A program made the position numbers and the translations under genes. A DNA stretch of 64,000 nucleotides from Flavobacteriaceae bacterium (GTDB lineage: Bacteria > Bacteroidota > Bacteroidia > Flavobacteriales > Flavobacteriaceae), in contig NZFW01000024.1 of NCBI GenBank assembly GCA_002690805.1, positions 12,231 to 76,230 on the forward strand, written 5' to 3'. Positions 41,165-50,222 of the stretch are shown in pieces; positions within the stretch are counted from its first letter, which is position 1; every line of letters begins with the position of its first letter. Under the pieces are notes generated by a model, which made no database searches, was not told the origin of the DNA, and was given only the letters and a program-made list of their open reading frames with translations.

Positions 41165-41890
41165 ATGGTTACCAAAAGTCTGCTTAATCAAATAAAAAAT
41201 TTAAAAAATAAGAAATATCGAAATGAGACTAGACTTTTTGTCGCTGAAGGAAAAAAGTTAGTATATGATTTATATAAATCCAAAATTAAATGTATCACTA
41301 TTTTGACAACTCATAATACTAAGCTTTTTCCATTTCAAAAAGTTGAAAAAAGTCAGATGAAAAAAATATCATACTTAAAGACTCCAAGCTCATATTTGGG
41401 AGTCTTTAAAATTCCAGAGTTCACTTTTGATATTCGTAATATAAACAATTCAATAATAGCTCTAGATGGTATTACTGATCCCGGAAATCTTGGTACAATA
41501 ATAAGAACTTGCGATTGGTTTGGAATTACAGATATAATTTGTAGTAAAAATAGTGTAGACTGTTTCAATTCAAAAGTTGTTCAGTCCTCAATGGGATCAA
41601 TTGCAAATGTAAAATGTCATTATATAGACCTAGCAAAATTTTTAAAAACAACTAAATTTAGCAAATGTGCTGTTAGTTTAGAGGGGAAATCTTTATACAA
41701 GTCAAGTTTGACTGATAATTCTATTTTTATTTTTGGAAGTGAGTCAAAAGGAATCTCGTTAGAGGTTAGAGAAGAAATTATGAAATCAATAACAATTCCC
41801 AAAAGCAAAACTAATCAATCAATTGATAGTTTAAATTTAGCTTCATCTGTTGCTGTAGTTCTGAGTGAAAAGCTTAGACAGTCTAGATAG
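41165..41890 (+). CDS. TrmH/SpoU-family RNA 2'-O-methyltransferase
   Basis: ALDGITDPGNLGTIIRTCDWFGI, FGSESKGIS, IPKSKTNQSIDSLNLASSVAVVL. Confidence 0.93.
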   Translation: MVTKSLLNQIKNLKNKKYRNETRLFVAEGKKLVYDLYKSKIKCITILTTHNTKLFPFQKVEKSQMKKISYLKTPSSYLGVFKIPEFTFDIRNINNSIIALDGITDPGNLGTIIRTCDWFGITDIICSKNSVDCFNSKVVQSSMGSIANVKCHYIDLAKFLKTTKFSKCAVSLEGKSLYKSSLTDNSIFIFGSESKGISLEVREEIMKSITIPKSKTNQSIDSLNLASSVAVVLSEKLRQSR

Positions 41891-42625
41891 CTATTCAAAT
41901 GTAAAATTTAACACAAAACCTCGTGTAAACATTTTTTTAATATTACTTGTCCAAGGACTATTTTCATTAAAGTCAGGAATTAGTTCGTTTTGTGTAGAAA
42001 AAATACCTCTAATTGATGGAGAAAATTTAAAATAATACAAGTAAAAATCAAATCCTAAACCCAATTCATAATTAATATTTTTTGAGACTGTTCTAAAAAC
42101 ATTGCTAAGGTTATCATCTGTACTATTTGAATTACTTGATAAATTATAGTCCATAGAAAAACCAAAAGTTAAATAAGGTTTAAAATTATTTATCCTTTTT
42201 GCACTCATTTTAATTAATAAAGGTATGTGTATATATGTAGATTTAATTTCTCTTTTTAAATTATTACTCTCAAAAATAGGTAAGTCAGGATACATTAAAT
42301 TTCTTTGTGTGTAAATAAGTCCTGGTTCAATTCTTAAATTGAAAAACTTATTTATTCTTAGGTCACCAATTAGTCCAACATTGAAACCAGTATTGGATTC
42401 TACCGCCAAATCAGTATATTTATCAACTACATAGTAGTCCCTATTATATTCAAATTTGTAATCATAAGAATTAACTCCAACGAAATACCCATAATGAAGA
42501 GTCTTTTCATCAAAATTTGGAAGATTAATTATTCTTTCCCTAACTGTGGGATATTGAGCTTTAACTAAATTAATTAAGGTAAAAAAATACAATAAAGTAA
42601 AATAAGATAAATTGATTTTGTTCAC
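41891..42625 (-). CDS. porT: PorT/SprT-like beta-barrel protein (type IX secretion/gliding)
   Basis: LHYGYFVGVNSYDYKF, NLRIEPGLIYTQRNL, KSTYIHIPLLIKMSAKR, YLTFGFSMDYNL; adjacent to trmH and BamA-like gene. Confidence 0.85.
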   Translation of the reverse strand: MNKINLSYFTLLYFFTLINLVKAQYPTVRERIINLPNFDEKTLHYGYFVGVNSYDYKFEYNRDYYVVDKYTDLAVESNTGFNVGLIGDLRINKFFNLRIEPGLIYTQRNLMYPDLPIFESNNLKREIKSTYIHIPLLIKMSAKRINNFKPYLTFGFSMDYNLSSNSNSTDDNLSNVFRTVSKNINYELGLGFDFYLYYFKFSPSIRGIFSTQNELIPDFNENSPWTSNIKKMFTRGFVLNFTFE

Positions 42626-42815
42626 TTTTATTATTTACAAGTCTTAGAGTATTTAACCTTTTTTTTGTCAAAATATTGTTGAACAGTAATATTATCTATA
42701 TCAAAACCATAACTTTTCGTTTAGAAAATATCTAATATTTAATTTCATATCGCTTTTAAATTCAATAATGATTTTTTGAATTTGTATATTTACAAAAATT
42801 TTTTGCAACTAAAGC

Positions 42816-44168
42816 ATGAAAATAGTTATAGCTGGTGCTGGAGAGGTTGGATTTCATCTTGCCAAACTACTCTCATTAGAATCTTTAGACATAACACTTC
42901 TAGATCTAGATAAAGAGCGTCTTCAGTATGCTGAGGGTCATCTAGATATAAAAACAATTAAAGGTGATTGTATTTCTATTTCATTATTAGAGGAGGCGCA
43001 TGTTGGCAGTTCTGATTTGTTAATAGCAGTAACTTCTGAGGAGACAACAAATCTAGTTGTTGCTGCATTATCAAAGCAACTAGGATGTAAAAAAACTATT
43101 GCGAGAATTTCAACCTCAGAGTTTTTAAAAAAAAATGAATCAATTAATTTTAGTAGTTTAGGTGTTGATGAACTTATTTCTCCTGAATTATTGGCCTCTG
43201 AAGAAATAATTCAGTTACTCGATCAATCTGCTTTTTTTAATAACCATAAGTTTGATGATGGTGCTTTAACATTGATAGGAACAACTTTAGATATTAGCGC
43301 ACCTTTTGTAGGAAAAACAGTTATGGAGGCAGCTACGGTATTTCAAGATATTCATTTTATGCCCATTGCAATTCAAAGAAAGAGCGGAAGTAAGCTTTCA
43401 ATAATTCCTAGGGGTGATACTATTTTCAATGAAGGTGATAATGTTTTTTTTATAACGTTAAAAGAGGGTGTTGAAGAAATTTATAAATTAATAGGAAAGA
43501 CTAAAACTTCTATTAAAAATATCATGATTCTGGGTGGAGGCAGAGTAGCCTTTAATATTGCAAAAAAAATAAGCACCAAAAAAAATAATGTATCATTAGT
43601 CGAACAAGACAATCAAAGAGCCCTTGAATTAGCTGATAAACTTCCAAATGTTATGGTCATTAAGGGAGATGGAACAAACCTTGAATTACTTGAAGAAGAA
43701 AATTTAAATTCAATGGATGCTTTTATATCTGTAACAGGTGATTCTGAAACTAATATAATGTCATGTTTAATGGCAAATTCAAAAGGAATAGGAAAAACTG
43801 TTGCTCTTGTAGAAAACATGGACTATTTTAAATTATCTCATTCAATTGGAATAGATAATCTAATTAATAAAAAACTTTTAACTGCCAATGCAATTTTCAG
43901 ATATATAAGACGTGGAGATGTGGTTGAAATGACAACAATAAACAACTTGGATGTTGAGATCCTTGAATTTTTAGTTCATGAAAACTCTAAGGTTTCAAAT
44001 GTAAAAATCAAGAATTTAGATTTTCCTAGAAGTGCTATTATTGGTGGTGTTATAAAAAACAACAAAGGAATAATAGCACTTGGAGATTATATAATTTCAC
44101 CAAATGATAGAGTAGTTGTTTGTTGTTTACCTGATGCTGTAGAAAAAGTTGAAAGTTTATTCTCTTAA
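42816..44168 (+). CDS. trkA: Trk system potassium transporter TrkA
   Basis: Two RCK domains: KIVIAGAGEVGFHLAKLLS, IMILGGGRVAFNIAKKIS. Confidence 0.96.
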   Translation: MKIVIAGAGEVGFHLAKLLSLESLDITLLDLDKERLQYAEGHLDIKTIKGDCISISLLEEAHVGSSDLLIAVTSEETTNLVVAALSKQLGCKKTIARISTSEFLKKNESINFSSLGVDELISPELLASEEIIQLLDQSAFFNNHKFDDGALTLIGTTLDISAPFVGKTVMEAATVFQDIHFMPIAIQRKSGSKLSIIPRGDTIFNEGDNVFFITLKEGVEEIYKLIGKTKTSIKNIMILGGGRVAFNIAKKISTKKNNVSLVEQDNQRALELADKLPNVMVIKGDGTNLELLEEENLNSMDAFISVTGDSETNIMSCLMANSKGIGKTVALVENMDYFKLSHSIGIDNLINKKLLTANAIFRYIRRGDVVEMTTINNLDVEILEFLVHENSKVSNVKIKNLDFPRSAIIGGVIKNNKGIIALGDYIISPNDRVVVCCLPDAVEKVESLFS

Positions 44169-44170
44169 TC

Positions 44171-45667
44171 ATGAATAGAATAAACTTTCAAATAATTTTT
44201 TACTTAATGGGGGTTTTACTTATGTTTAATGGAGGATTTATGTTTTTGACTTCCATGGTAAGTTTAATTCTGAATGATGGGATTACTAAAGAAATCTTTT
44301 TATCTGGATTAATTGTTTTTATTTTCGGTTTAATATTAATTTTAATATATAGGAATCATGAAAAACGTATTCAAAAAAAAGAAGGATATCTGATAGTCAC
44401 TTTAGGGTGGATTTTGATGATTTTTTCAGGAATGTTACCTTATTTATTTACACAAACAATCCCACAAATTTCTTTTGCTTTTTTTGAGACTACTTCTGGG
44501 TACACAGCTACAGGATCAACAATTCTTAATGATATTGAAAGTCTTCCTAAAAGTATTATTTTTTGGAGAAGTATGACACATTGGATTGGAGGTATGGGAA
44601 TAATTGTTCTGACAATTGCAATTCTACCCTTATTGGGAGTTGGGGGAATGCAATTATTTAGTGCGGAGTCTCCAGGTCCTAATAGTGATAAACTTCACCC
44701 TAGGATTACAGATACAGCCAAAAGATTATGGTATATATATGTGGGGCTTACTATTGCAGAAACTATTTTACTTAATATAGCTGGGATGAGTTTTTTTGAT
44801 GCAATTAACAATTCAATGAGTACAATTGCAACAGGAGGGTTTTCTACTAAAAACATGAGTATTGCTTACTGGAATCATACTCCGATAATTCAATATATAA
44901 TAATATTTTTTATGTTTATTTCTGGAGCAAATTTTGTTTTGAGCTATTTTGCTCTCACTGGAAAAATTCAAAAATTTTTAAAAGATGAAGAATTTAAAAC
45001 ATATTTTATTTTCATTTTAATTTCAGTAATACTTGTTTCACTGATATTATTTAACCAAGTAGATTTGACAAAATCAACTTTTGATCATCCTCAAGTTTAT
45101 GGAAAATTTGAGAGTGTTATAAGACATTCTCTTTTTCAAGTTGTTGCTGTGATTACTACTACAGGACTTGTCACTGGAGACTTTGCTGGATGGACTCCTT
45201 TTTTAACTATGTTTTTTTTCGGACTAATGTTTGTTGGAGGTTCAGCGGGCTCCACATCAGGTGGGATTAAAATTGTAAGACATTTACTCATGATAAAGAG
45301 TGGTGTTTTGGAATTTAAAAGATCTCTTCATCCAAGTGCAATAGTTAGAACTCGTTTTAACGGGTCAATTCTAGATCAAAATATTATTTACAATATTTCA
45401 GGTTTTTTTATTTTATATATGTTGCTTTTTGCATTAGGAGCTTTAGTTTTTAGCTACTTGGGTTTAGATTTTAAATCAGCTTTTGGAGTTTCTGCTGCAA
45501 GTTTAGGTAATGTAGGTCCAGCTATTGGTGAATTTGGTCCTTCATTTAATTATGCACATTTACCAAATGTTGGTAAGTGGTGGGCTTCATTTCTTATGTT
45601 ATTGGGTAGACTAGAATTATTTACAGTATTAATTCTTCTAACACCATTTTTCTGGAAGAAAAACTAG
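44171..45667 (+). CDS. trkH: TrkH-family potassium uptake protein
   Basis: TTSGYTATGSTIL, IGGMGIIVLTIAILPLLGVGGMQLF, STIATGGFSTK, GGSAGSTSGGIKIVR. Confidence 0.96.
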   Translation: MNRINFQIIFYLMGVLLMFNGGFMFLTSMVSLILNDGITKEIFLSGLIVFIFGLILILIYRNHEKRIQKKEGYLIVTLGWILMIFSGMLPYLFTQTIPQISFAFFETTSGYTATGSTILNDIESLPKSIIFWRSMTHWIGGMGIIVLTIAILPLLGVGGMQLFSAESPGPNSDKLHPRITDTAKRLWYIYVGLTIAETILLNIAGMSFFDAINNSMSTIATGGFSTKNMSIAYWNHTPIIQYIIIFFMFISGANFVLSYFALTGKIQKFLKDEEFKTYFIFILISVILVSLILFNQVDLTKSTFDHPQVYGKFESVIRHSLFQVVAVITTTGLVTGDFAGWTPFLTMFFFGLMFVGGSAGSTSGGIKIVRHLLMIKSGVLEFKRSLHPSAIVRTRFNGSILDQNIIYNISGFFILYMLLFALGALVFSYLGLDFKSAFGVSAASLGNVGPAIGEFGPSFNYAHLPNVGKWWASFLMLLGRLELFTVLILLTPFFWKKN

Positions 45668-46947
45668 AAATTATATTTTTCTTTCCATAATTTTTTTAAA
45701 TGTTTTCGAACAGCATTTTCTCTTTGATTATTACCAGGATCATAAAAATTTAGATTTTTTATTTCTTTTGGTAAATATTCTTGTGAACTAAAACTATTAT
45801 TGTAATCATGAGAGTATTCATAGTTTTTTCCATGCCCTAAATCTTTTAATAGTTTTGTAGGTGCATTTCTTAGATGAAGAGGAATACTTAGGTTCCCTGT
45901 ATCTTTTACTGTTTCTTGGGCCATATTAATTGCATTGTAGCAACTATTACTTTTTATGGAAGTTGCAAGATATATTACACACTGACTTAAAATTATTCTT
46001 GCCTCTGGGAGACCAATAATATTAATTGACTCAAAAGTTGACTGTGCTATTAATAATGCATTAGGGTTTGCATTTCCAATATCTTCTGCAGCAAGAACAA
46101 TTAACCTTCTTCCAATGAACTTGATATCTTCTCCCGCTTCAATCATTCTAGCAAGCCAATATGTCGCTGCATTTGGATCACTTCCTCTAATTGATTTTAT
46201 AAATGCAGAAATAAGATCATATTGAATATCACCTCCTTTGTCGAACATTAACATATTTGATTGAATAATTTCAATCACTTTGTCATTAGAAATTTTAATT
46301 GCTTTTGAATTATCAAGGACACTAATAACCAATTCAAGTATTGATAGTAGTTTTCTCGCATCCCCACCCGATAGTCTCAATAATGCTTCATCCTCTTTAA
46401 TAGTAATATTTTTCTTAGAAAGAATTGCATCTTCACTTATTGCTTTTGAAATAATTTCTCTTAGTGATTCGACGGGTAAAGGTTCTAAAATAAACACTTG
46501 ACACCTTGATAATAATGCATTAATAACTTCAAAACTAGGATTTTCTGTTGTTGCTCCAATTAAAGTGATAGTACCTTTTTCAACTGCTCCTAGTAGTGCA
46601 TCTTGTTGAGATTTATTAAATCGATGTATCTCATCTATAAATAGAATAGGGTTTTGCTTTGTAAATAATTCACCTCTGTTTTTAGACTTTTCAATTATTT
46701 CTCTAATATCTTTTACACCTGCATTAATTGCTGAAATCTGATAAAACGGTCTTTTTTGAATTTTAGAGAGTAGTTCTGCAAGTGTAGTTTTTCCGGTACC
46801 AGGGGGTCCCCATAATATCATAGAAGGTATTAATCCACTTTTAATTATATTTTTCAAAGTTCCCTTAGGGCCAAGTAATTTGGTTTGTCCCACATAACTA
46901 TCCAGTTTTTTTGGACGCATTCTTTCTGCTAGTGGAGTATTATTCAT
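45664..46947 (-). CDS. rarA: Replication-associated recombination protein A (ORF track starts at 46989; ATG at 46947 preferred)
   Basis: PLAERMRPKKLDSYVGQ, SMILWGPPGTGKTTLAEL, FIDEIHRFNKSQQDALL, TTENPSFEV. Start at 46947 removes the overlap with rlmB. Confidence 0.93.
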   Translation of the reverse strand: MNNTPLAERMRPKKLDSYVGQTKLLGPKGTLKNIIKSGLIPSMILWGPPGTGKTTLAELLSKIQKRPFYQISAINAGVKDIREIIEKSKNRGELFTKQNPILFIDEIHRFNKSQQDALLGAVEKGTITLIGATTENPSFEVINALLSRCQVFILEPLPVESLREIISKAISEDAILSKKNITIKEDEALLRLSGGDARKLLSILELVISVLDNSKAIKISNDKVIEIIQSNMLMFDKGGDIQYDLISAFIKSIRGSDPNAATYWLARMIEAGEDIKFIGRRLIVLAAEDIGNANPNALLIAQSTFESINIIGLPEARIILSQCVIYLATSIKSNSCYNAINMAQETVKDTGNLSIPLHLRNAPTKLLKDLGHGKNYEYSHDYNNSFSSQEYLPKEIKNLNFYDPGNNQRENAVRKHLKKLWKEKYNF

Positions 46948-46954
46948 ATAATAT

Positions 46955-47689
46955 TTATTGGTGTTGTCTAATCTTCTCATATAGAACAATTCCGCAAGCT
47001 ACTGAAACATTTAAAGAATCAATCTTTTCTTCCATTGGGATTTTAATAGCTATATCACATAATTTAAACAAGCTCTTTTGTATTCCTTTTTCTTCTGAAC
47101 CAATTATTAATGCTGTAGCATTTTTAATTTTCGTATCAAATAGGTTTTGGGTGGCCTTTTCACTTAAAGCAATTACCTGTATGTCATATGACTTTAATAG
47201 AAATAGCGCATCTTTTAAATGATTAACTCTTGAGATAGGAACTGAGAAAGCTCCTCCAGAAGAGGTTTTTATTGAAGTATCATTAATTGGTGCACTTCCT
47301 GTTTGAGGGATTATAACCCCATTTACTCCTGTTGCAGCACATGATCTTAAAATAGCTCCTACATTTCTTGGATCCGTTATTCCATCAAGTAAAATAAATG
47401 TGGGATTTTTTGATTTTTTGTATGAATCTTCAATCATCTTTTCAATCTCTATAAATTCAATTTGGGATATAATTGCAACTGCGCCTTGATGATTTTTATT
47501 TCTAAACCTATCTAATCTTTCTTTTGGAACATATGAATGTGAAATGTTTTTTTCTCTGATTGATTGTTCGAGCCTCTGAAAGAGTGATCCCTTACTTCCC
47601 TTTAATAACCATACTTTTTCAATATTTTTTTTAGAAATGATTGCTTCTAGAATTGAATGAAGACCATAAATTTCTATTTTTTTATCCAT
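46955..47689 (-). CDS. rlmB: 23S rRNA (guanosine(2251)-2'-O)-methyltransferase RlmB
   Basis: IYGLHSILEAI, LLDGITDPRNVGAILRSCAATGV, IGSEEKGIQKSLFKLCD, IPMEEKIDSLNVSVACGIVLYE. Confidence 0.94.
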   Translation of the reverse strand: MDKKIEIYGLHSILEAIISKKNIEKVWLLKGSKGSLFQRLEQSIREKNISHSYVPKERLDRFRNKNHQGAVAIISQIEFIEIEKMIEDSYKKSKNPTFILLDGITDPRNVGAILRSCAATGVNGVIIPQTGSAPINDTSIKTSSGGAFSVPISRVNHLKDALFLLKSYDIQVIALSEKATQNLFDTKIKNATALIIGSEEKGIQKSLFKLCDIAIKIPMEEKIDSLNVSVACGIVLYEKIRQHQ

Positions 47690-47723
47690 CTAGTAAAAAT
47701 AGTTTTTTATTTAAGTTTTGTAT

Positions 47724-47758
47724 AAAAAAAAAAGGAGATCATTTGATCTCCTTTTTTT
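47724..47758. terminator. Terminator after the SusC/D/lipoprotein operon
   Basis: AAAGGAGATC-ATTT-GATCTCCTTT flanked by A- and T-runs. Confidence 0.85.
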
Positions 47759-47775
47759 AGCATATGGTTTATCAA

Positions 47776-48606
47776 TTATGGACAAACACTTAATACTTTA
47801 ACACCTGCTCCAGGATTAGTTTCTGAAATAGCTACTTGATCTGCTCCACCATTATTAAAAGTAATAGTGTAAGTTACTTCACTGTCCCAATCACCACTTA
47901 CGTATGCGAATGACATTGAAGTAGCACCAGCAGGTACTGTAACTGTTTGAGATCCATTTGCTCCGGAAGGAAGACCAACGGTTTGTGCAACACCATCAAT
48001 AGTTACAGTGATTGATGCTCCATTCCAACCATCTCCCCATGAATCTATCATGTCGATAGTGTAGTCTCCAGCAACTGCACCAGTAGGTATACACTTAATA
48101 GTCATATTATAGATATAAGGTGACTTAAAGTACGAACCTGTTAGTGAACTTGCTGCATCCTTTGCAGTATAACTTCTACCATCAGTTAAATTTAACTGAA
48201 GACGAATATTGATTACATCTCCACCAGTATATTGACTACTAGAAAGACCTAAGGCTGCTATTGATTCTCCAAGAGTAACCGTTAATTGATGTCTAGGTAG
48301 TCCTGTTGGACCGACAGCGAAGTCAGCTGTTGTTAATGTTCTTAATAAGACTTCTGTTCCACTATTAAGCGCAACATAAACTTGAACATCTTGCATTAAT
48401 GCACCGTTTTGTTCATCATGCTCCTCAATTTCAACTGTAAAGATTGAAGTTGAAGGTGCAAAGAAGTTATAGTCTCCTGTTGGATTCCAACCTCTTAAAA
48501 CTGCACCAGTAACATAATTGTCAAGTACATCGTTTATTGTTGTATCAGGTTCTTGACAAGAAACTGTTACTAACAATAAACTAAATAAAGTTATAATTTT
48601 TTTCAT
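47776..48606 (-). CDS. SusE/F-like lipoprotein with C-terminal DSWGDGWNG domain
   Basis: Lipobox LLVTVSC; DYTIDMIDSWGDGWNGASITVTIDG; third gene after SusC and SusD. Confidence 0.72.
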   Translation of the reverse strand: MKKIITLFSLLLVTVSCQEPDTTINDVLDNYVTGAVLRGWNPTGDYNFFAPSTSIFTVEIEEHDEQNGALMQDVQVYVALNSGTEVLLRTLTTADFAVGPTGLPRHQLTVTLGESIAALGLSSSQYTGGDVINIRLQLNLTDGRSYTAKDAASSLTGSYFKSPYIYNMTIKCIPTGAVAGDYTIDMIDSWGDGWNGASITVTIDGVAQTVGLPSGANGSQTVTVPAGATSMSFAYVSGDWDSEVTYTITFNNGGADQVAISETNPGAGVKVLSVCP

Positions 48607-48617
48607 GTTTATATTTT

Positions 48618-50201
48618 TTATTTAAGATTAGGGCTTTGAGTATTCCAAAATACTTTTCCAGTCAAATCACTTTTTTGACTAGCATTTGAATTTCTAGCAG
48701 TATAGTTATTTGGATACCACATTGAAACTGGGAATGCTCCTGGGTTTGGTTCAATATTTGGTTGAAGATCTGTAGGGAAACCAGTACGTCTGTATGCATT
48801 ATATGCATCTGTACCATTACCCCATAGAGCTATCCAAAATTGTTTTGCCCACATATTTCCTTTTTCTGTAGTGCTTGCATTAGTCCATGCTGAAGTAAAT
48901 TCTTGAACATACTGTGCAGAATCTATAGCGGGTGAACCAGCAAATCCTGAAACTTTACTCATAGAATCACCAATTCCAGCTAACATTTCTGTTGTAGCTG
49001 CTGCTGTTCCAACACCTGCAACTTCTGCATTCATAAAGTGCATCCATGAAGAAAGCATTATTGGAGTAATACCTGCACCTCCTGCACCTGCTCCATTTTT
49101 CTGTGAAGCAAAACTACGATCATCGTATTTACCTCCAGCTGGATATACTCCATGAAGTGTTCTTTGGAAACCATCTGGTGGAATACCATTATCATTTCCA
49201 TGATCACGTCCCCAATAACCTCCACCTGGTGAACAGAAAACTTCTCCAGAAGGATAAGGGTTAAAGTATCCTGGTAGTCCACACTCTAGAACTTCTTCAT
49301 CGGCTTCGTATCCATCAAACCCAGGAACACCCTGAACTTGTCTGTAGAAGTAATAAAATATTCTAGGATCAGAAACACCATTAACACCATTTTTCATTGT
49401 ATTCATAAGCCAGTTAGACATGTATGACCCTCCACCTGTAGGAGTATAGCTACTTCTGTAGTATGGATGACGAGTGTCTGGTTGAGCTGGGTTTGTTCCC
49501 CAAGAAAATTGGAAATCATCAGCTGGATCAGAAATATAGTTAGATATTCCATTGTAAGCTGAAGTATTACCAGTATTCAAATAAGCCTTTTTCTTAAGAC
49601 TATTTGCAGCTTTTATCCATTTAGATCCGTCTCCTCCGTAGAAGAAGTCATTTGCGGGCGCTCCTCCACCAGTCGTGAAGTTAGCTATCGCAGCATCTAA
49701 TTTTGCAATTGCGTGAGCATATACATCTGCACCTGCAGAAGCATTTGGATTAAGTACACCGTTGTTAGCATCAAGTGCTTCCGCCTGTGGTACATCACCA
49801 AAATAATCTACTAGAGTTAAATATATGTAAGCTTCCATAACTTCACCCATTCCTAATGCATATGGACGTTCTGCTGCCAACTCATTCATTAATCTAATAT
49901 CTTCTAACATACCTTGGTATGCAGATGACCATCGACCATCAAAAGAGTTTGGAGAATATACGTTAGCATAAGTTCTTCCACTCATATATGTAATTCGTGT
50001 AAGATTTGAACCAACACTTCCAAAGCTGTTGGCCCATCCTGCGAAATCTTCTTGAATAGCATTCAAGAAAAAGTCTGCACTTGCTTGACTTGGGTCTAGC
50101 GCGTTAGGGTTCACTGTAAGATCTAAATCTGCGGTCTCACAAGAACTTAACACAAGAAGACTTCCAAGGCAAGTTGCGAAAAATTTATTCATTGATTTCA
50201 T
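48618..50201 (-). CDS. SusD/RagB-like nutrient-binding lipoprotein (ORF track starts at 50219; ATG at 50201 or 50192 plausible)
   Basis: MNKFFATCLGSLLVLSSCE lipobox, VNPNALDPSQASADFFLNAIQ, EAYIYLTLVDYFGDVP, KWIKAANSLKKKAYLN. Confidence 0.9.
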   Translation of the reverse strand: MKSMNKFFATCLGSLLVLSSCETADLDLTVNPNALDPSQASADFFLNAIQEDFAGWANSFGSVGSNLTRITYMSGRTYANVYSPNSFDGRWSSAYQGMLEDIRLMNELAAERPYALGMGEVMEAYIYLTLVDYFGDVPQAEALDANNGVLNPNASAGADVYAHAIAKLDAAIANFTTGGGAPANDFFYGGDGSKWIKAANSLKKKAYLNTGNTSAYNGISNYISDPADDFQFSWGTNPAQPDTRHPYYRSSYTPTGGGSYMSNWLMNTMKNGVNGVSDPRIFYYFYRQVQGVPGFDGYEADEEVLECGLPGYFNPYPSGEVFCSPGGGYWGRDHGNDNGIPPDGFQRTLHGVYPAGGKYDDRSFASQKNGAGAGGAGITPIMLSSWMHFMNAEVAGVGTAAATTEMLAGIGDSMSKVSGFAGSPAIDSAQYVQEFTSAWTNASTTEKGNMWAKQFWIALWGNGTDAYNAYRRTGFPTDLQPNIEPNPGAFPVSMWYPNNYTARNSNASQKSDLTGKVFWNTQSPNLK

Positions 50202-50222
50202 GATTATATTGTTTTTCATTAT

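Noticed and set aside
46911-47222. 103-aa plus-strand ORF across the rarA/rlmB junction
   Set aside because: Overlaps two supported minus-strand genes; no recognisable protein features.
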